This document shows positions 42,353-50,818 of a stretch of DNA of 64,000 nt, piece after piece (position 1 is the stretch's first letter; each line of letters opens with the position of its first letter). Source of the stretch: Saccharospirillaceae bacterium. Its GTDB lineage: Bacteria > Pseudomonadota > Gammaproteobacteria > Pseudomonadales > Oceanobacteraceae. The notes beneath the pieces were generated by a model. It ran no database searches. It saw only the letters and a list, made by a program, of their open reading frames with translations, and was not told the DNA's origin. Both the position numbers and the translations under genes were made by a program. The stretch is from positions 62,001-126,000 of the forward strand of contig JAJOJJ010000016.1 of the NCBI GenBank assembly GCA_021208685.1. Reading direction: 5' to 3'.

Positions 42353-44551
42353 ATGGATATTTCATTACTTCTCGATCAGTTAAACGATGGCCAGCGCAAT
42401 GCGGTGGCTGCAAGCTCACGCCATCAGTTAGTGCTGGCCGGTGCCGGTTCGGGTAAAACCCGGGTCCTGGTACACCGCATTGCCTGGCTGTTGCAGGTGG
42501 AAAATGTCTCGCCGTTCTCGGTGATGGCGGTCACCTTTACCAATAAAGCGGCCAAAGAGATGAAAGGCCGTCTGGAGCAATTGCTGCAGATACCGGCGAA
42601 TGGTCTGTGGGTTGGTACCTTTCATGGTCTGGCGCATCGGCTGCTGAAACTGCACTGGCGCGAAGCGCGGCTGCCGCAGCATTTCCAGATTCTCGACAGC
42701 GATGATCAGCAACGACTGATCAAACGGCTGATGAAAGCCAACAATATTGATGACAGCCGCTATCCGCCAAAGCAGATCCAGTGGTTTATCAATGAGCAGA
42801 AAGATGAAGGCCGCCGTGCGGCGCATGTGATGCCGTCAGCCGATCCGTTCTCGCGCACCATGCAGCAGGTGTATCAGTTGTATGAAGACAACTGCCAGCA
42901 GAATGGCCTGGTGGATTTCGGTGAAATTCTGCTGCGTGCCCATGAGCTGTGGTTGCAGCATCCGGATTTACTGGCGCATTACCAGCAGCGCTTCCGCCAT
43001 ATTCTGGTCGATGAGTTTCAGGATACCAACAATATTCAGTACGCCTGGATCCGCATGCTGGCTGGCGACCGGGTGTCGGTGATGGCCGTGGGCGATGATG
43101 ACCAGTCCATTTACGGCTGGCGTGGCGCCAATATCGATAATATTCGTAATTTCCGCCACGATTTTCCCGGTGCGGAGCTGATTAAGCTGGAGCAGAATTA
43201 CCGCTCGACCAAAACCATTCTGGATGCCGCCAATGCGGTGATTGCCAACAACACCGGGCGTCTGGGTAAAAGCCTGCACACTGAGGGTGAAGAAGGCGAA
43301 GCCATCCAGCTGTACAGCGCTTTTAACGAGCAGGATGAAGCGCGTTACATTGCCGACCGTGTCGATGAGTGGGCGCGCAGTGGCCGTCAGCGTGCCGATA
43401 TGGCCGTGCTGTACCGTTCCAATGCCCAGTCGCGCACCCTGGAAGAAGCGTTATTACGTGCCGGAATTCCTTACCGTATTTACGGTGGTCAGCGTTTCTA
43501 TGAGCGGCTGGAAATTAAAAATGCCCTCGCTTATCTGCGTTTATTGCTGAATCGTCAGGACGATGCGTCGGTTGAGCGCGTCATTAACGTTCCGGCGCGC
43601 GCAATTGGCGAAAAAACCGTGGATATTCTGCGCAGCTATGCCCGTGATCAGGGCTGCTCGTTATGGATGGCGGCTGAGGCGGCTGTGCAGCATGGCATGC
43701 TGCCGAAACGCGCCAGCGCGGCGGTGCAGAGTTTTCTCGATCTGGTCGAAGAAATGAGCGTTGGTATCGAAAAGCTGGAACTGCATGAAATTGTCGATCA
43801 GGTTATTAATCAGAGCGGCCTAATCGAGCATCATAAAAAAGAAAAAGGTGAAAAAGGTCAGGCACGCCTCGATAACCTTGAAGAATTAATTAACGCGGCC
43901 CGGCAATTTGAAAGCGATGATGGCTTTAATGCCGACGACAACAATGACGCCGAAACGAATGAGCTGGCGCTGTTCCTCGACCGGGCGGCGCTGGATGCCG
44001 GTGATGGACAGGCTGATGAATACGAGGATGCCGTGCAGTTAATGACACTGCATTCTGCTAAAGGTCTGGAATTCCCGCAGGTGGTCCTGGCCGGTCTGGA
44101 AGAAGGTTTATTCCCGCATAAAATGTCGATGGATGAAGCCGAAGGCCTCGAAGAAGAACGGCGTCTGGCCTATGTTGGCATTACCCGCGCCATGGAAAAA
44201 CTGATCATTACCCATGCTGAAAGCCGGCGTTTGCACGGTCAGGAAAATTACAGCACGCCGTCGCGCTTTATCCGCGAAATTCCATCCGGGCTGATTACCG
44301 AAGTCCGGCTGAAAAACAGCATCAGCCGGCCTCTGACGGCCCGCGATTCGTCGGCAAAAATGAAGCAACCTTCTTTTGTGCATGGCAATCTTCCCTATAC
44401 ATTGGGCCAGCGGGTTTATCATGAAATGTTTGGTGAAGGCACGGTGCTGCAATTTGAAGGGCAGGGCAGTGGCCTGCGCGTGCAGGTCAACTTTGATGAC
44501 GCCGGCAGCAAATGGCTGGTCGCCAGTTTCGCCAGGCTGGAAGCCCTGTAA
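42353..44551 (+). CDS. uvrD: DNA helicase II
   Basis: 732 residues, superfamily 1A helicase. Walker A GAGSGKTRVLVHR, TFTNKAAKEM (Ia), VDEFQDTN (Walker B, about 221), DDQSIYGWRGA (III), EQNYRST (IV), TLHSAKGLEFPQVV (V) and VGITRAM (VI) are all present. The start MDISLLLDQLNDGQRNAV and the C-terminal GQRVYHEMFGEGTVLQFEG domain (RNA-polymerase-binding Tudor-like) identify UvrD rather than Rep. Acts in nucleotide-excision and mismatch repair. ATG is the only good start. Confidence 0.96.
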   Translation: MDISLLLDQLNDGQRNAVAASSRHQLVLAGAGSGKTRVLVHRIAWLLQVENVSPFSVMAVTFTNKAAKEMKGRLEQLLQIPANGLWVGTFHGLAHRLLKLHWREARLPQHFQILDSDDQQRLIKRLMKANNIDDSRYPPKQIQWFINEQKDEGRRAAHVMPSADPFSRTMQQVYQLYEDNCQQNGLVDFGEILLRAHELWLQHPDLLAHYQQRFRHILVDEFQDTNNIQYAWIRMLAGDRVSVMAVGDDDQSIYGWRGANIDNIRNFRHDFPGAELIKLEQNYRSTKTILDAANAVIANNTGRLGKSLHTEGEEGEAIQLYSAFNEQDEARYIADRVDEWARSGRQRADMAVLYRSNAQSRTLEEALLRAGIPYRIYGGQRFYERLEIKNALAYLRLLLNRQDDASVERVINVPARAIGEKTVDILRSYARDQGCSLWMAAEAAVQHGMLPKRASAAVQSFLDLVEEMSVGIEKLELHEIVDQVINQSGLIEHHKKEKGEKGQARLDNLEELINAARQFESDDGFNADDNNDAETNELALFLDRAALDAGDGQADEYEDAVQLMTLHSAKGLEFPQVVLAGLEEGLFPHKMSMDEAEGLEEERRLAYVGITRAMEKLIITHAESRRLHGQENYSTPSRFIREIPSGLITEVRLKNSISRPLTARDSSAKMKQPSFVHGNLPYTLGQRVYHEMFGEGTVLQFEGQGSGLRVQVNFDDAGSKWLVASFARLEAL

Positions 44552-44593
44552 CGCCGAAAGAATAACGCTGAAATAATCACAAGGAGTAAATGG

Positions 44594-45685
44594 ATGATAA
44601 AACGCCTGATCACTCTGCTGCTGTCCGCAGCGGCTGTCGCTGCACTCAGTGGCTGCCAGAATGATGCGGAACAAACGGCCGCAGCGACACCACAGCAGAC
44701 GTTTAAGTGGAAACTCGTCACCTCATGGCCGAAGAATTTTCCGGGTCTGGGCGCGGCTCCGGAACGTTTTGCCACGATGGTGAATGATATGTCGGCCGGT
44801 CGTCTGCAGATTAAAGTGTACGGTGCCGGGGAATTGGTTCCGGCGCTGCAGGTATTTGATGCGGTGTCTCAGGGCACGGCTGAAATGGGGCACAGCGGTG
44901 CTTATTACTGGAAAGGAAAAACACCGGCGGCACAGTTTTTTACTTCGGTGCCTTTTGGTCTTACGGCACAGGAAATGAATGGCTGGATTCAGTACGGTGG
45001 CGGCCAGCCATTGTGGGAAGAAGTGTACGCGCCGTTTAATGTATTACCGCTGCCCGGTGGTAATACCGGCGTTCAGATGGGCGGCTGGTTTAATAAAGAA
45101 ATCAACAGCGTTTCGGATCTTGAAGGGCTGAAAATGCGTATTCCGGGATTGGGCGGAGAAGTGTTGGCCCGTGCCGGTGGTACGCCGGTGACCTTGCCGG
45201 GTGGAGAAATTTTCACCTCGTTACAGACCGGCGCTATTGATGCAACCGAATGGGTTGGTCCTTACAACGATCTGGCGTTTGGTCTCTATAAGGTGGCTAA
45301 ACATTATTACTATCCGGGCTGGCATGAGCCGGGTTCAATGATGGAATTTGTGATTAATAAAACCGCCTTTGACAAACTGCCGAACGATCTGCAGGCGATT
45401 GTGCGCGTAGCGACCAAGGCCATTAACGACGATATGCTGGCGGAATACACCACACGTAATCAGGCGGCATTGATTGAGCTTAAAGAAAAACATGGCGTTG
45501 ATGTGCGTGCCTTTCCTGATGATGTGCTGAGCAAATTACAGGTGTTGTCTGAGCAGGTAGTGGCTGAGGTTTCTGCCGCTGATCCGTTAGCCCAGAAAGT
45601 GTATAACTCATACATTCATTACCGCGATCAGGTTAAGGCTTATCATGCGGTGAGTGAGCAGGCGTATATTAACGCAAGGGATTAA
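44594..45685 (+). CDS. TRAP-transporter DctP-family solute-binding lipoprotein (orphan)
   Basis: 363 residues with a lipobox (AAVAALSGC), unusual because most TRAP binding proteins are soluble periplasmic. Family landmarks: WKLVTSWPKNFPGL, MVNDMSAGRLQIKVYGAGEL, DAVSQGTAEMGHSGAYYWKGK, LEGLKMRIPGLGGEVLARAGGTP (shortened here), FTSLQTGAIDATEWVGP. This pattern matches the 2-oxoacid-binding (TakP-like) group. No DctQ or DctM gene is adjacent, so the permease is elsewhere or the protein works as a receptor. Followed by a terminator. Confidence 0.9.
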   Translation: MIKRLITLLLSAAAVAALSGCQNDAEQTAAATPQQTFKWKLVTSWPKNFPGLGAAPERFATMVNDMSAGRLQIKVYGAGELVPALQVFDAVSQGTAEMGHSGAYYWKGKTPAAQFFTSVPFGLTAQEMNGWIQYGGGQPLWEEVYAPFNVLPLPGGNTGVQMGGWFNKEINSVSDLEGLKMRIPGLGGEVLARAGGTPVTLPGGEIFTSLQTGAIDATEWVGPYNDLAFGLYKVAKHYYYPGWHEPGSMMEFVINKTAFDKLPNDLQAIVRVATKAINDDMLAEYTTRNQAALIELKEKHGVDVRAFPDDVLSKLQVLSEQVVAEVSAADPLAQKVYNSYIHYRDQVKAYHAVSEQAYINARD

Positions 45686-45743
45686 CGGCGGCCTTTTGCG
45701 CAGACAATTCCGTCATGACCAGCGCGGCAGACATGCCGCTCCG

Positions 45744-45775
45744 ACCATTGAGATCCGGTATCTCAATGGTTTTTA
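45744..45775 (+). terminator. Terminator after the TRAP binding protein gene
   Basis: ACCATTGAGAT / ATCTCAATGGT, perfect 11-bp stem with a CCGGT loop, then TTTTTA. Lies immediately before the end of the convergent HDOD gene. Confidence 0.88.
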
Positions 45776-45779
45776 CCCG

Positions 45780-46658
45780 TTAATATTTATAATTGCGGTA
45801 GCCTATTCCGAGCTCTTCAAAGTTCGCTTCCATCTGCTCAATATCGTACTCACCCAGGCCGAGGTAGGTTAATACTTCATCGCCGATGTTCTGCCATTCC
45901 AGATCGACGGTCTGACGACCAAGAATGCGGTAATTCCCGCACACATGTTCGGCCAGTTTAAGAATGGCGAGCAGGGTTTTACCTTCTGAATCTTTGTAAT
46001 TGTCGGTGGCAAAATAGCGCGACGCGCTGTGATGTTCGGCAATGACATCACACAGCAGTTTGGGCAGATTCCACGACTTGGCCGTGTAATAACCAATCAC
46101 CGCATGGTTGGTATTCAGGTGCTGATTTTCCACATCCACAACCCGCAGTTCCTGATGCGCATAAGACTCTTCCATCACCTGCAGATAATTATCAAAACGG
46201 GCCATCAGCAGGGGAATACCACAGTTATGGAACAGGCCCAGCAGGTAAGCCAGATCGGGATTCGGATAACCGACCTGTTTGGCAACGGCGGTAGCAACCT
46301 GGGATATATCGTTGGCGGTGTCCCAGAAGCGGTTCATGTTAACAATGGTTTCGTCACTCATCTGGCTCTTGATGGATAAGCCATTGATGATATTCACCAC
46401 GCTGTTAAGGCCAATCAGACTGACGGCCTGTGCGACCGATGTAATGCGGTTCTGAAGGCCATAAAATGGCGAGTTCACCACTTTGAGCACGGTGCCGGCC
46501 AGCCCGACATCCTGGCTGATCAGTTTGGAAATGCGACCCAGATCGGGGTCTGGCATAAATTGTTCCATTTGCAGATCGACCAGAATCTGCGGCTTAGGCG
46601 GGATTTTGATCCCCTGCATGATGTGCAGTATCTGCTCTTCCGACAGTTGCTGAGGCAT
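45780..46658 (-). CDS. HDOD-domain signalling protein
   Basis: 292 residues consisting of one HDOD domain (about 15-215: IPPKPQILVDLQ, LISQDVGLAGTVLKVVNSPFYG, AVSLIGLNSVVNIINGL, LLGLFHNCGIPLLMARF) and a short C-terminal segment. HDOD domains derive from HD phosphohydrolases but usually lack catalysis and act in signalling, for example with chemotaxis or c-di-GMP systems. No partner domain is attached. Stands alone between convergent and divergent neighbours. Confidence 0.9.
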   Translation of the reverse strand: MPQQLSEEQILHIMQGIKIPPKPQILVDLQMEQFMPDPDLGRISKLISQDVGLAGTVLKVVNSPFYGLQNRITSVAQAVSLIGLNSVVNIINGLSIKSQMSDETIVNMNRFWDTANDISQVATAVAKQVGYPNPDLAYLLGLFHNCGIPLLMARFDNYLQVMEESYAHQELRVVDVENQHLNTNHAVIGYYTAKSWNLPKLLCDVIAEHHSASRYFATDNYKDSEGKTLLAILKLAEHVCGNYRILGRQTVDLEWQNIGDEVLTYLGLGEYDIEQMEANFEELGIGYRNYKY

Positions 46659-46773
46659 GACAAGTCCGGGGAAGGAAAAGGAATGTCATAAAGAATAGCA
46701 CTGGTTTTTGGGGAAGTTTGTCAGAGCATGCGTATAATGCGCTCCTTTTTGTAACCACCACCCGAGGTGAATC

Positions 46774-47970
46774 ATGCTCCCGACTCTGCGACTAAAAGCC
46801 AAGGCCGAACGCCGCCTGAAAGGTGGTCACCTGTGGGTATACAGCAATGAAGTGGATATTGAGATCACGCCACTGAAAAGCATGGCGGCTGGCACCGAAG
46901 TGGTGGTTGAAGCGGCCAACGGTAAGGCGCTGGGGGTGGCGGTCGTCAGTCCGGAACAACTGATCTGTGCCCGCCTGTTCAGCCGCGACAGTCAGCAGAC
47001 GCTGGATGTCTCACTGATGGTTCATCGTTTACAGGTAGCCCAGAGTGGTCGCGAACTCTGGTATCCGCATTCCTGTTACCGCTGGGTGTTCGGCGACAGC
47101 GATGGTTTGCCGGGTCTGGTGATTGATCGTTTTGGCGATGTGGTGGTGATTCAGATTTCCAGTGTGGCAATGGAGCAGCGTCGTCAGGCCATTATTGATG
47201 CGGTTAATAAAGTCGCCAAACCACAGTGCATCGTGTTGAAAAACGATGGCAAGCTGCGCGCCGTTGAAGGCTTACCGGAGTACGTCGAAGTGATTCAGGG
47301 CGCGCTGGAGGATGACTGTGCCCCGTTGGTGGAAAACGATACCCGCTTTATGGCACCGGTCATTCATGGGCAGAAAACCGGCTGGTTCTACGACCACCGT
47401 GAAAACCGTGCGCAGCTGAATCGTCTGGTGAAAGGCAAACGCGTGCTGGATGTGTTCAGCTATGTCGGTGGCTGGGGTGTGCAGGCGGCGAATCATGGCG
47501 CAGCGGAAGTGCATTGTGTGGATGCTTCCGCTCAGGCGCTGGATTGGGTTGAACAGAATGCGTCACTCAATGGTGTGGCAGAGAAGGTTCATTGCTGGGA
47601 AGGTGATGCGTTTGCGGCGCTGCGTCAGCTGAAAGATAACGGTGAGCGTTTCGATGTGGTGGTGATGGACCCGCCAGCGCTGATCCCGCGCCGCAAAGAT
47701 ATCAAAGCCGGGGAACAGGCTTATCACCGCCTGAACCAGCTGGCGATGCGCTTACTGAGCAAGGATGGTCTGCTGGTTGCAGCCTCCTGCTCCATGCATC
47801 TGGCGGAAGATCGCCTGCCGGATATGTTGCGGGTAATGGGACGCGAACTGGATCGGGAAGTGATGATTCAGCACGTTGGCAGCCAGGGGGCTGACCATCC
47901 GGTACTACCGGCCATTGCGGAAACCCGCTATCTGAAAGCGGTGTTTGCCCGGGTGTTGCCGACCCGCTGA
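46774..47970 (+). CDS. rlmI: 23S rRNA m5C1962 methyltransferase
   Basis: 398 residues. N-terminal PUA domain (LRLKAKAERRLKGGHLWVYSNEV), then a Rossmann methyltransferase (RVLDVFSYVGGWGVQAANHGA as SAM motif I, VVVMDPPALIPRRKD as motif IV, VAASCSMHLAED with the conserved Cys). GQKTGWFYDHRENR is the RlmI/RlmKL-type signature. Methylates 23S rRNA. Terminator at 48033. Confidence 0.92.
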   Translation: MLPTLRLKAKAERRLKGGHLWVYSNEVDIEITPLKSMAAGTEVVVEAANGKALGVAVVSPEQLICARLFSRDSQQTLDVSLMVHRLQVAQSGRELWYPHSCYRWVFGDSDGLPGLVIDRFGDVVVIQISSVAMEQRRQAIIDAVNKVAKPQCIVLKNDGKLRAVEGLPEYVEVIQGALEDDCAPLVENDTRFMAPVIHGQKTGWFYDHRENRAQLNRLVKGKRVLDVFSYVGGWGVQAANHGAAEVHCVDASAQALDWVEQNASLNGVAEKVHCWEGDAFAALRQLKDNGERFDVVVMDPPALIPRRKDIKAGEQAYHRLNQLAMRLLSKDGLLVAASCSMHLAEDRLPDMLRVMGRELDREVMIQHVGSQGADHPVLPAIAETRYLKAVFARVLPTR

Positions 47971-47985
47971 GCGGCTGGCGGCATA

Positions 47986-48027
47986 AAAACCGGTGGTATA
48001 AAACCGGTGGTATAAAACCGGTGGTAT
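47986..48027. repeat. 14-bp tandem repeat, three copies
   Basis: AAAACCGGTGGTAT occurs three times without a mismatch directly before the rlmI terminator. The ACCGGT core is itself a palindrome. Confidence 0.95.
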
Positions 48028-48032
48028 AAAAA

Positions 48033-48056
48033 AAAGGGAGCGATGGCTCCCTTTTT
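48033..48056. terminator. Terminator between rlmI and the imelysin gene
   Basis: AAGGGAGC / GCTCCCTT with a GATG loop, flanked by A- and T-runs, so it can work for both convergent genes. Confidence 0.92.
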
Positions 48057-48074
48057 CTTCTGTGATCGTCCGCG

Positions 48075-49334
48075 TCAGTTGGCGCTGGCGAGCGGCACGT
48101 TAAGCATGCTGGCGGTGCGCTGCAGCAGTGACATCAGCTCGATAATCCGCTGGCGGCATTGCTGGCGTGCTTCCGCATCGGCCACTGTTTGCTGTTGCCA
48201 GTCATCAATGCTGTCATCAATCAGTTGCAGCTGTCTTTGCCACTCAAGGCTCAGATCGTCGTGATGCTGGCCGAGCAGTGCCGGCAGGCCGGTACCGGCT
48301 TCGGTTTCGCTCAACGGAAAGTAGAGGTTGCGGATTCCGGCGACAATGGCACGGGTATCCGCCCAGGTGGTCTGACTGAACTCGCTGCTGGTGCCGTTCA
48401 GGCGCTTACCCAATAGCTCATCAGATAACAGTTTTTGTGTGGCACTGAATGTTGCCTTCAGCACCTGTTCCGGTTCTGAGTGTTGCAGCAGGCTGGCGTA
48501 GTAACCATTGCTCGGTTCCCAGCGGCGCTGCAGGCGGTGCAGATGTTTCTGCAATTGTTCACTCAGCAGCTGAACATACTGACGGCGACGATTGTGGTTC
48601 TGCACACCAACATCCGCAGGCTCTTCGTCAGCAATCGCGGTGGCCTCTTCAGGGTGAGCGATCTCAGTATGCAGGGTGTCAGCGCTGTTTCCACCCTCGC
48701 TGGCGATGACGACCGGAGCAGTATTTTCCTGAGGGAAAAAGTCACGCGGTGAGCGCTGCCCATCTGCGCCCCACAGCATAAATTCAAAGGCATGGTAACC
48801 CAGACTGGCGTAGCTCGGGTCAGAGAAGCCATGCTGAGCCAGAAGGCTGTCTTCGTTCAGCTCCAGCGTCAGATCGTTGACAATACCGCTGAAAGGGTAG
48901 CCGGGTACGTGGTCGATATAGCCGCCTTCAATTGGCCAGCTGTCGAGCAGGCTCAGCGTATGCTGATAGTCGATGCCCTTTTTGTGCCAGTCCGGCGGGT
49001 CATTGATCGGTAATTTTGAATAGATCAGGGTTTGCAGATAAGCGCTGTAGGCATTACGCCACGCCTGACGCACTTCGGTCAGACTCATCGGATTGGGATG
49101 ATACAAAAAAGACGCCAGGCGACTGTCCAGCTCCTGAGCACTCTGCGCAGCCATCGACATTTCGGTGTACGCGCTCAGTCCCAGGTGCGCCGCAAAGGCG
49201 CTGCTGTCGGGCACACTGTCCTGCCGGATATCGGTGGCCGAGGTCTGATCAGGGGGGCTGCTCTGAGGCTGTGCAGGTTGGTCGCAACCGGCCAGCAGCA
49301 GTGCGCTGACAAACACCAGTTTTGCGTAATTCAC
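48075..49334 (-). CDS. Imelysin-family (M75) lipoprotein
   Basis: 419 residues from GTG 49334, which has AGGAG seven bases upstream and starts a lipoprotein signal (VNYAKLVFVSALLLAGC). The open frame extends further upstream into the neighbouring gene and is not used. Imelysin region from about residue 60, with the GxHxxE motif in GYHAFEFMLWGADGQRSP. Relatives are outer-membrane or periplasmic lipoproteins tied to iron uptake; protease activity is doubtful. Here there is no iron-transport gene nearby. It directly follows the HAD phosphatase gene, five bases apart. Confidence 0.87.
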   Translation of the reverse strand: MNYAKLVFVSALLLAGCDQPAQPQSSPPDQTSATDIRQDSVPDSSAFAAHLGLSAYTEMSMAAQSAQELDSRLASFLYHPNPMSLTEVRQAWRNAYSAYLQTLIYSKLPINDPPDWHKKGIDYQHTLSLLDSWPIEGGYIDHVPGYPFSGIVNDLTLELNEDSLLAQHGFSDPSYASLGYHAFEFMLWGADGQRSPRDFFPQENTAPVVIASEGGNSADTLHTEIAHPEEATAIADEEPADVGVQNHNRRRQYVQLLSEQLQKHLHRLQRRWEPSNGYYASLLQHSEPEQVLKATFSATQKLLSDELLGKRLNGTSSEFSQTTWADTRAIVAGIRNLYFPLSETEAGTGLPALLGQHHDDLSLEWQRQLQLIDDSIDDWQQQTVADAEARQQCRQRIIELMSLLQRTASMLNVPLASAN

Positions 49335-49338
49335 AGAC

Positions 49339-50001
49339 TTACTCCTGATCCCTGAGGCTGATGATAGGCCAGCCTTTTTGTTCGGCGATGGTGGCCAGTC
49401 TGGCATCCGGATCAACGGCTACCGGGTGATCAACAATGTCCAGCAGTGGCAGATCGTTGTGAGAATCACTGTAGAAGTAGCTGCCGGTCAGTTCAAAGCC
49501 CTGTTGGTGCAGCCATTCCTTCAGGCGCACTACCTTGCCGTGCTGAAAACTGGGTATACCGACAATATTGCCGGTATAGCGCTCATCCTGCATTTCAGGA
49601 TGCGGAGCAATAATGTGTTCAATACCCAGCAGCTCGGCTATGGGATAGGTCACAAAGCCATTGGTCGCGGTGATGATCAGCAGGGTATCGCCCTGACGTT
49701 TGTGGTGTGCAATCAGGTTGCGGCTCTTGTCGGAAATCAGCGGCATGATGCGGTTTTTCAGAAACGCCGCACGCGTGTCCAGCATGAGCTGTAACGGATA
49801 TTGGGTCAGGGGTTTAAGGGCAAATGCCAGATACTCATGAATATCCAGAGTACCGGCTTTATATTGCTCATAAAAATAATCATTTCGCAGTTTATGCTGA
49901 TCAGGGTCTGCAAGCCCCTGATCGACCAGATATTGTCCCCATGCATGGTCGCTGTCGCCATTCAGAAGGGTGTGGTCGAGATCGAAAATAGCCAGTGCCA
50001 C
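49339..50001 (-). CDS. HAD-superfamily phosphatase (subfamily IB, SerB-like)
   Basis: 220 residues from GTG 50001 (VALAIFDLDHTLLNGDSD); the frame upstream has no relation to the family. Catalytic motif I FDLDHTLLNGD, motif II ITATNGFVTYP, motif III around GKVVRLKEW, and motif IV YFYSDSHNDLPLLDIV. Members hydrolyse phosphoserine or similar phosphate esters; the true substrate in this subfamily is not clear. In Pseudomonas the same gene precedes rppH-ptsP, and here it is divergent from them. Start codon choice is moderately supported. Confidence 0.85.
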   Translation of the reverse strand: MALAIFDLDHTLLNGDSDHAWGQYLVDQGLADPDQHKLRNDYFYEQYKAGTLDIHEYLAFALKPLTQYPLQLMLDTRAAFLKNRIMPLISDKSRNLIAHHKRQGDTLLIITATNGFVTYPIAELLGIEHIIAPHPEMQDERYTGNIVGIPSFQHGKVVRLKEWLHQQGFELTGSYFYSDSHNDLPLLDIVDHPVAVDPDARLATIAEQKGWPIISLRDQE

Positions 50002-50320
50002 GAGAGTCAGCCTTTTTCCGCTGCCGGTTATAAAATTAGTCGCTATTCTAAGGGCAACAGAGCATACTTTCCTTATAATTCTGAGTTTCAAACAAAGAAA
50101 TAACTGAATACATTGGTTCTAAAGAATGCCGGCTGCCCAGAGGCGGATTGTGGCAAATTCCTGATTGCTCAGCCTGATTGATGGCGTGAAATAAGGGTGG
50201 TGCGGCCATCCGGTTCCTGCACCCGAATCTGCCCTTATCAGCCAGCCTCATCTTCAACTGCTTGACCTTTGTGGTGAAATCGGCAAGTTTTGAACCATCA
50301 GATACGATATGGACGGCATT

Positions 50321-50812
50321 GTGATTGACGAACATGGTTACCGCCCTAATGTCGGTATTATCCTTTGTAATGACAAAGGACAGGTCCTGTGGGCCAGACG
50401 TATAGGCCAGGATGCCTGGCAATTTCCCCAGGGCGGGATTAAAGAAGGGGAATCCCCGGAGAAAGCGCTCTATCGGGAATTGATGGAAGAAGTGGGGCTG
50501 ACCGCCCAGGATGTACAGGTGCTTGGCTGCACCCGTGGCTGGCTGCGCTATCGTTTGCCACGGCGTATGGTGCGCCATGACAGCCGGCCCGTATGCGTCG
50601 GACAAAAACAAAAATGGTTTCTGCTTAAGCTGGTAGGGGATGATTCTCGCATTAACGTGAGCGCTACCGACAAGCCGGAATTTGATGGCTGGAGCTGGGT
50701 GAGTTACTGGTTTCCGCTGGGGGGTGTTGTTGCATTCAAGCGTGATGTATATCGCCGGGCCATGACGGAACTGGCGCCGCGTATCGCCAAGCTGCAACGT
50801 AAAACTGGCTGA
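50321..50812 (+). CDS. rppH: RNA pyrophosphohydrolase
   Basis: 163 residues from GTG 50321, which aligns [12 protein letters not shown] with the known start MIDDDGYRPNVG and has GGACGG upstream; ATG 50309 is four codons earlier without a ribosome site. Nudix box pattern G-x5-E-x7-REL-x-EE-x-GL lies at about 40-62 ([19 protein letters not shown]). Converts 5'-triphosphate to monophosphate RNA ends to trigger decay. Seven bases before ptsP, as in related bacteria. Confidence 0.94.
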   Translation: MIDEHGYRPNVGIILCNDKGQVLWARRIGQDAWQFPQGGIKEGESPEKALYRELMEEVGLTAQDVQVLGCTRGWLRYRLPRRMVRHDSRPVCVGQKQKWFLLKLVGDDSRINVSATDKPEFDGWSWVSYWFPLGGVVAFKRDVYRRAMTELAPRIAKLQRKTG

Positions 50813-50818
50813 GGATCT

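Noticed and set aside
50048-50797. 249-codon minus-strand frame opposite rppH
   Set aside because: The Nudix box and start conservation of rppH decide the strand; the antisense frame has no features.
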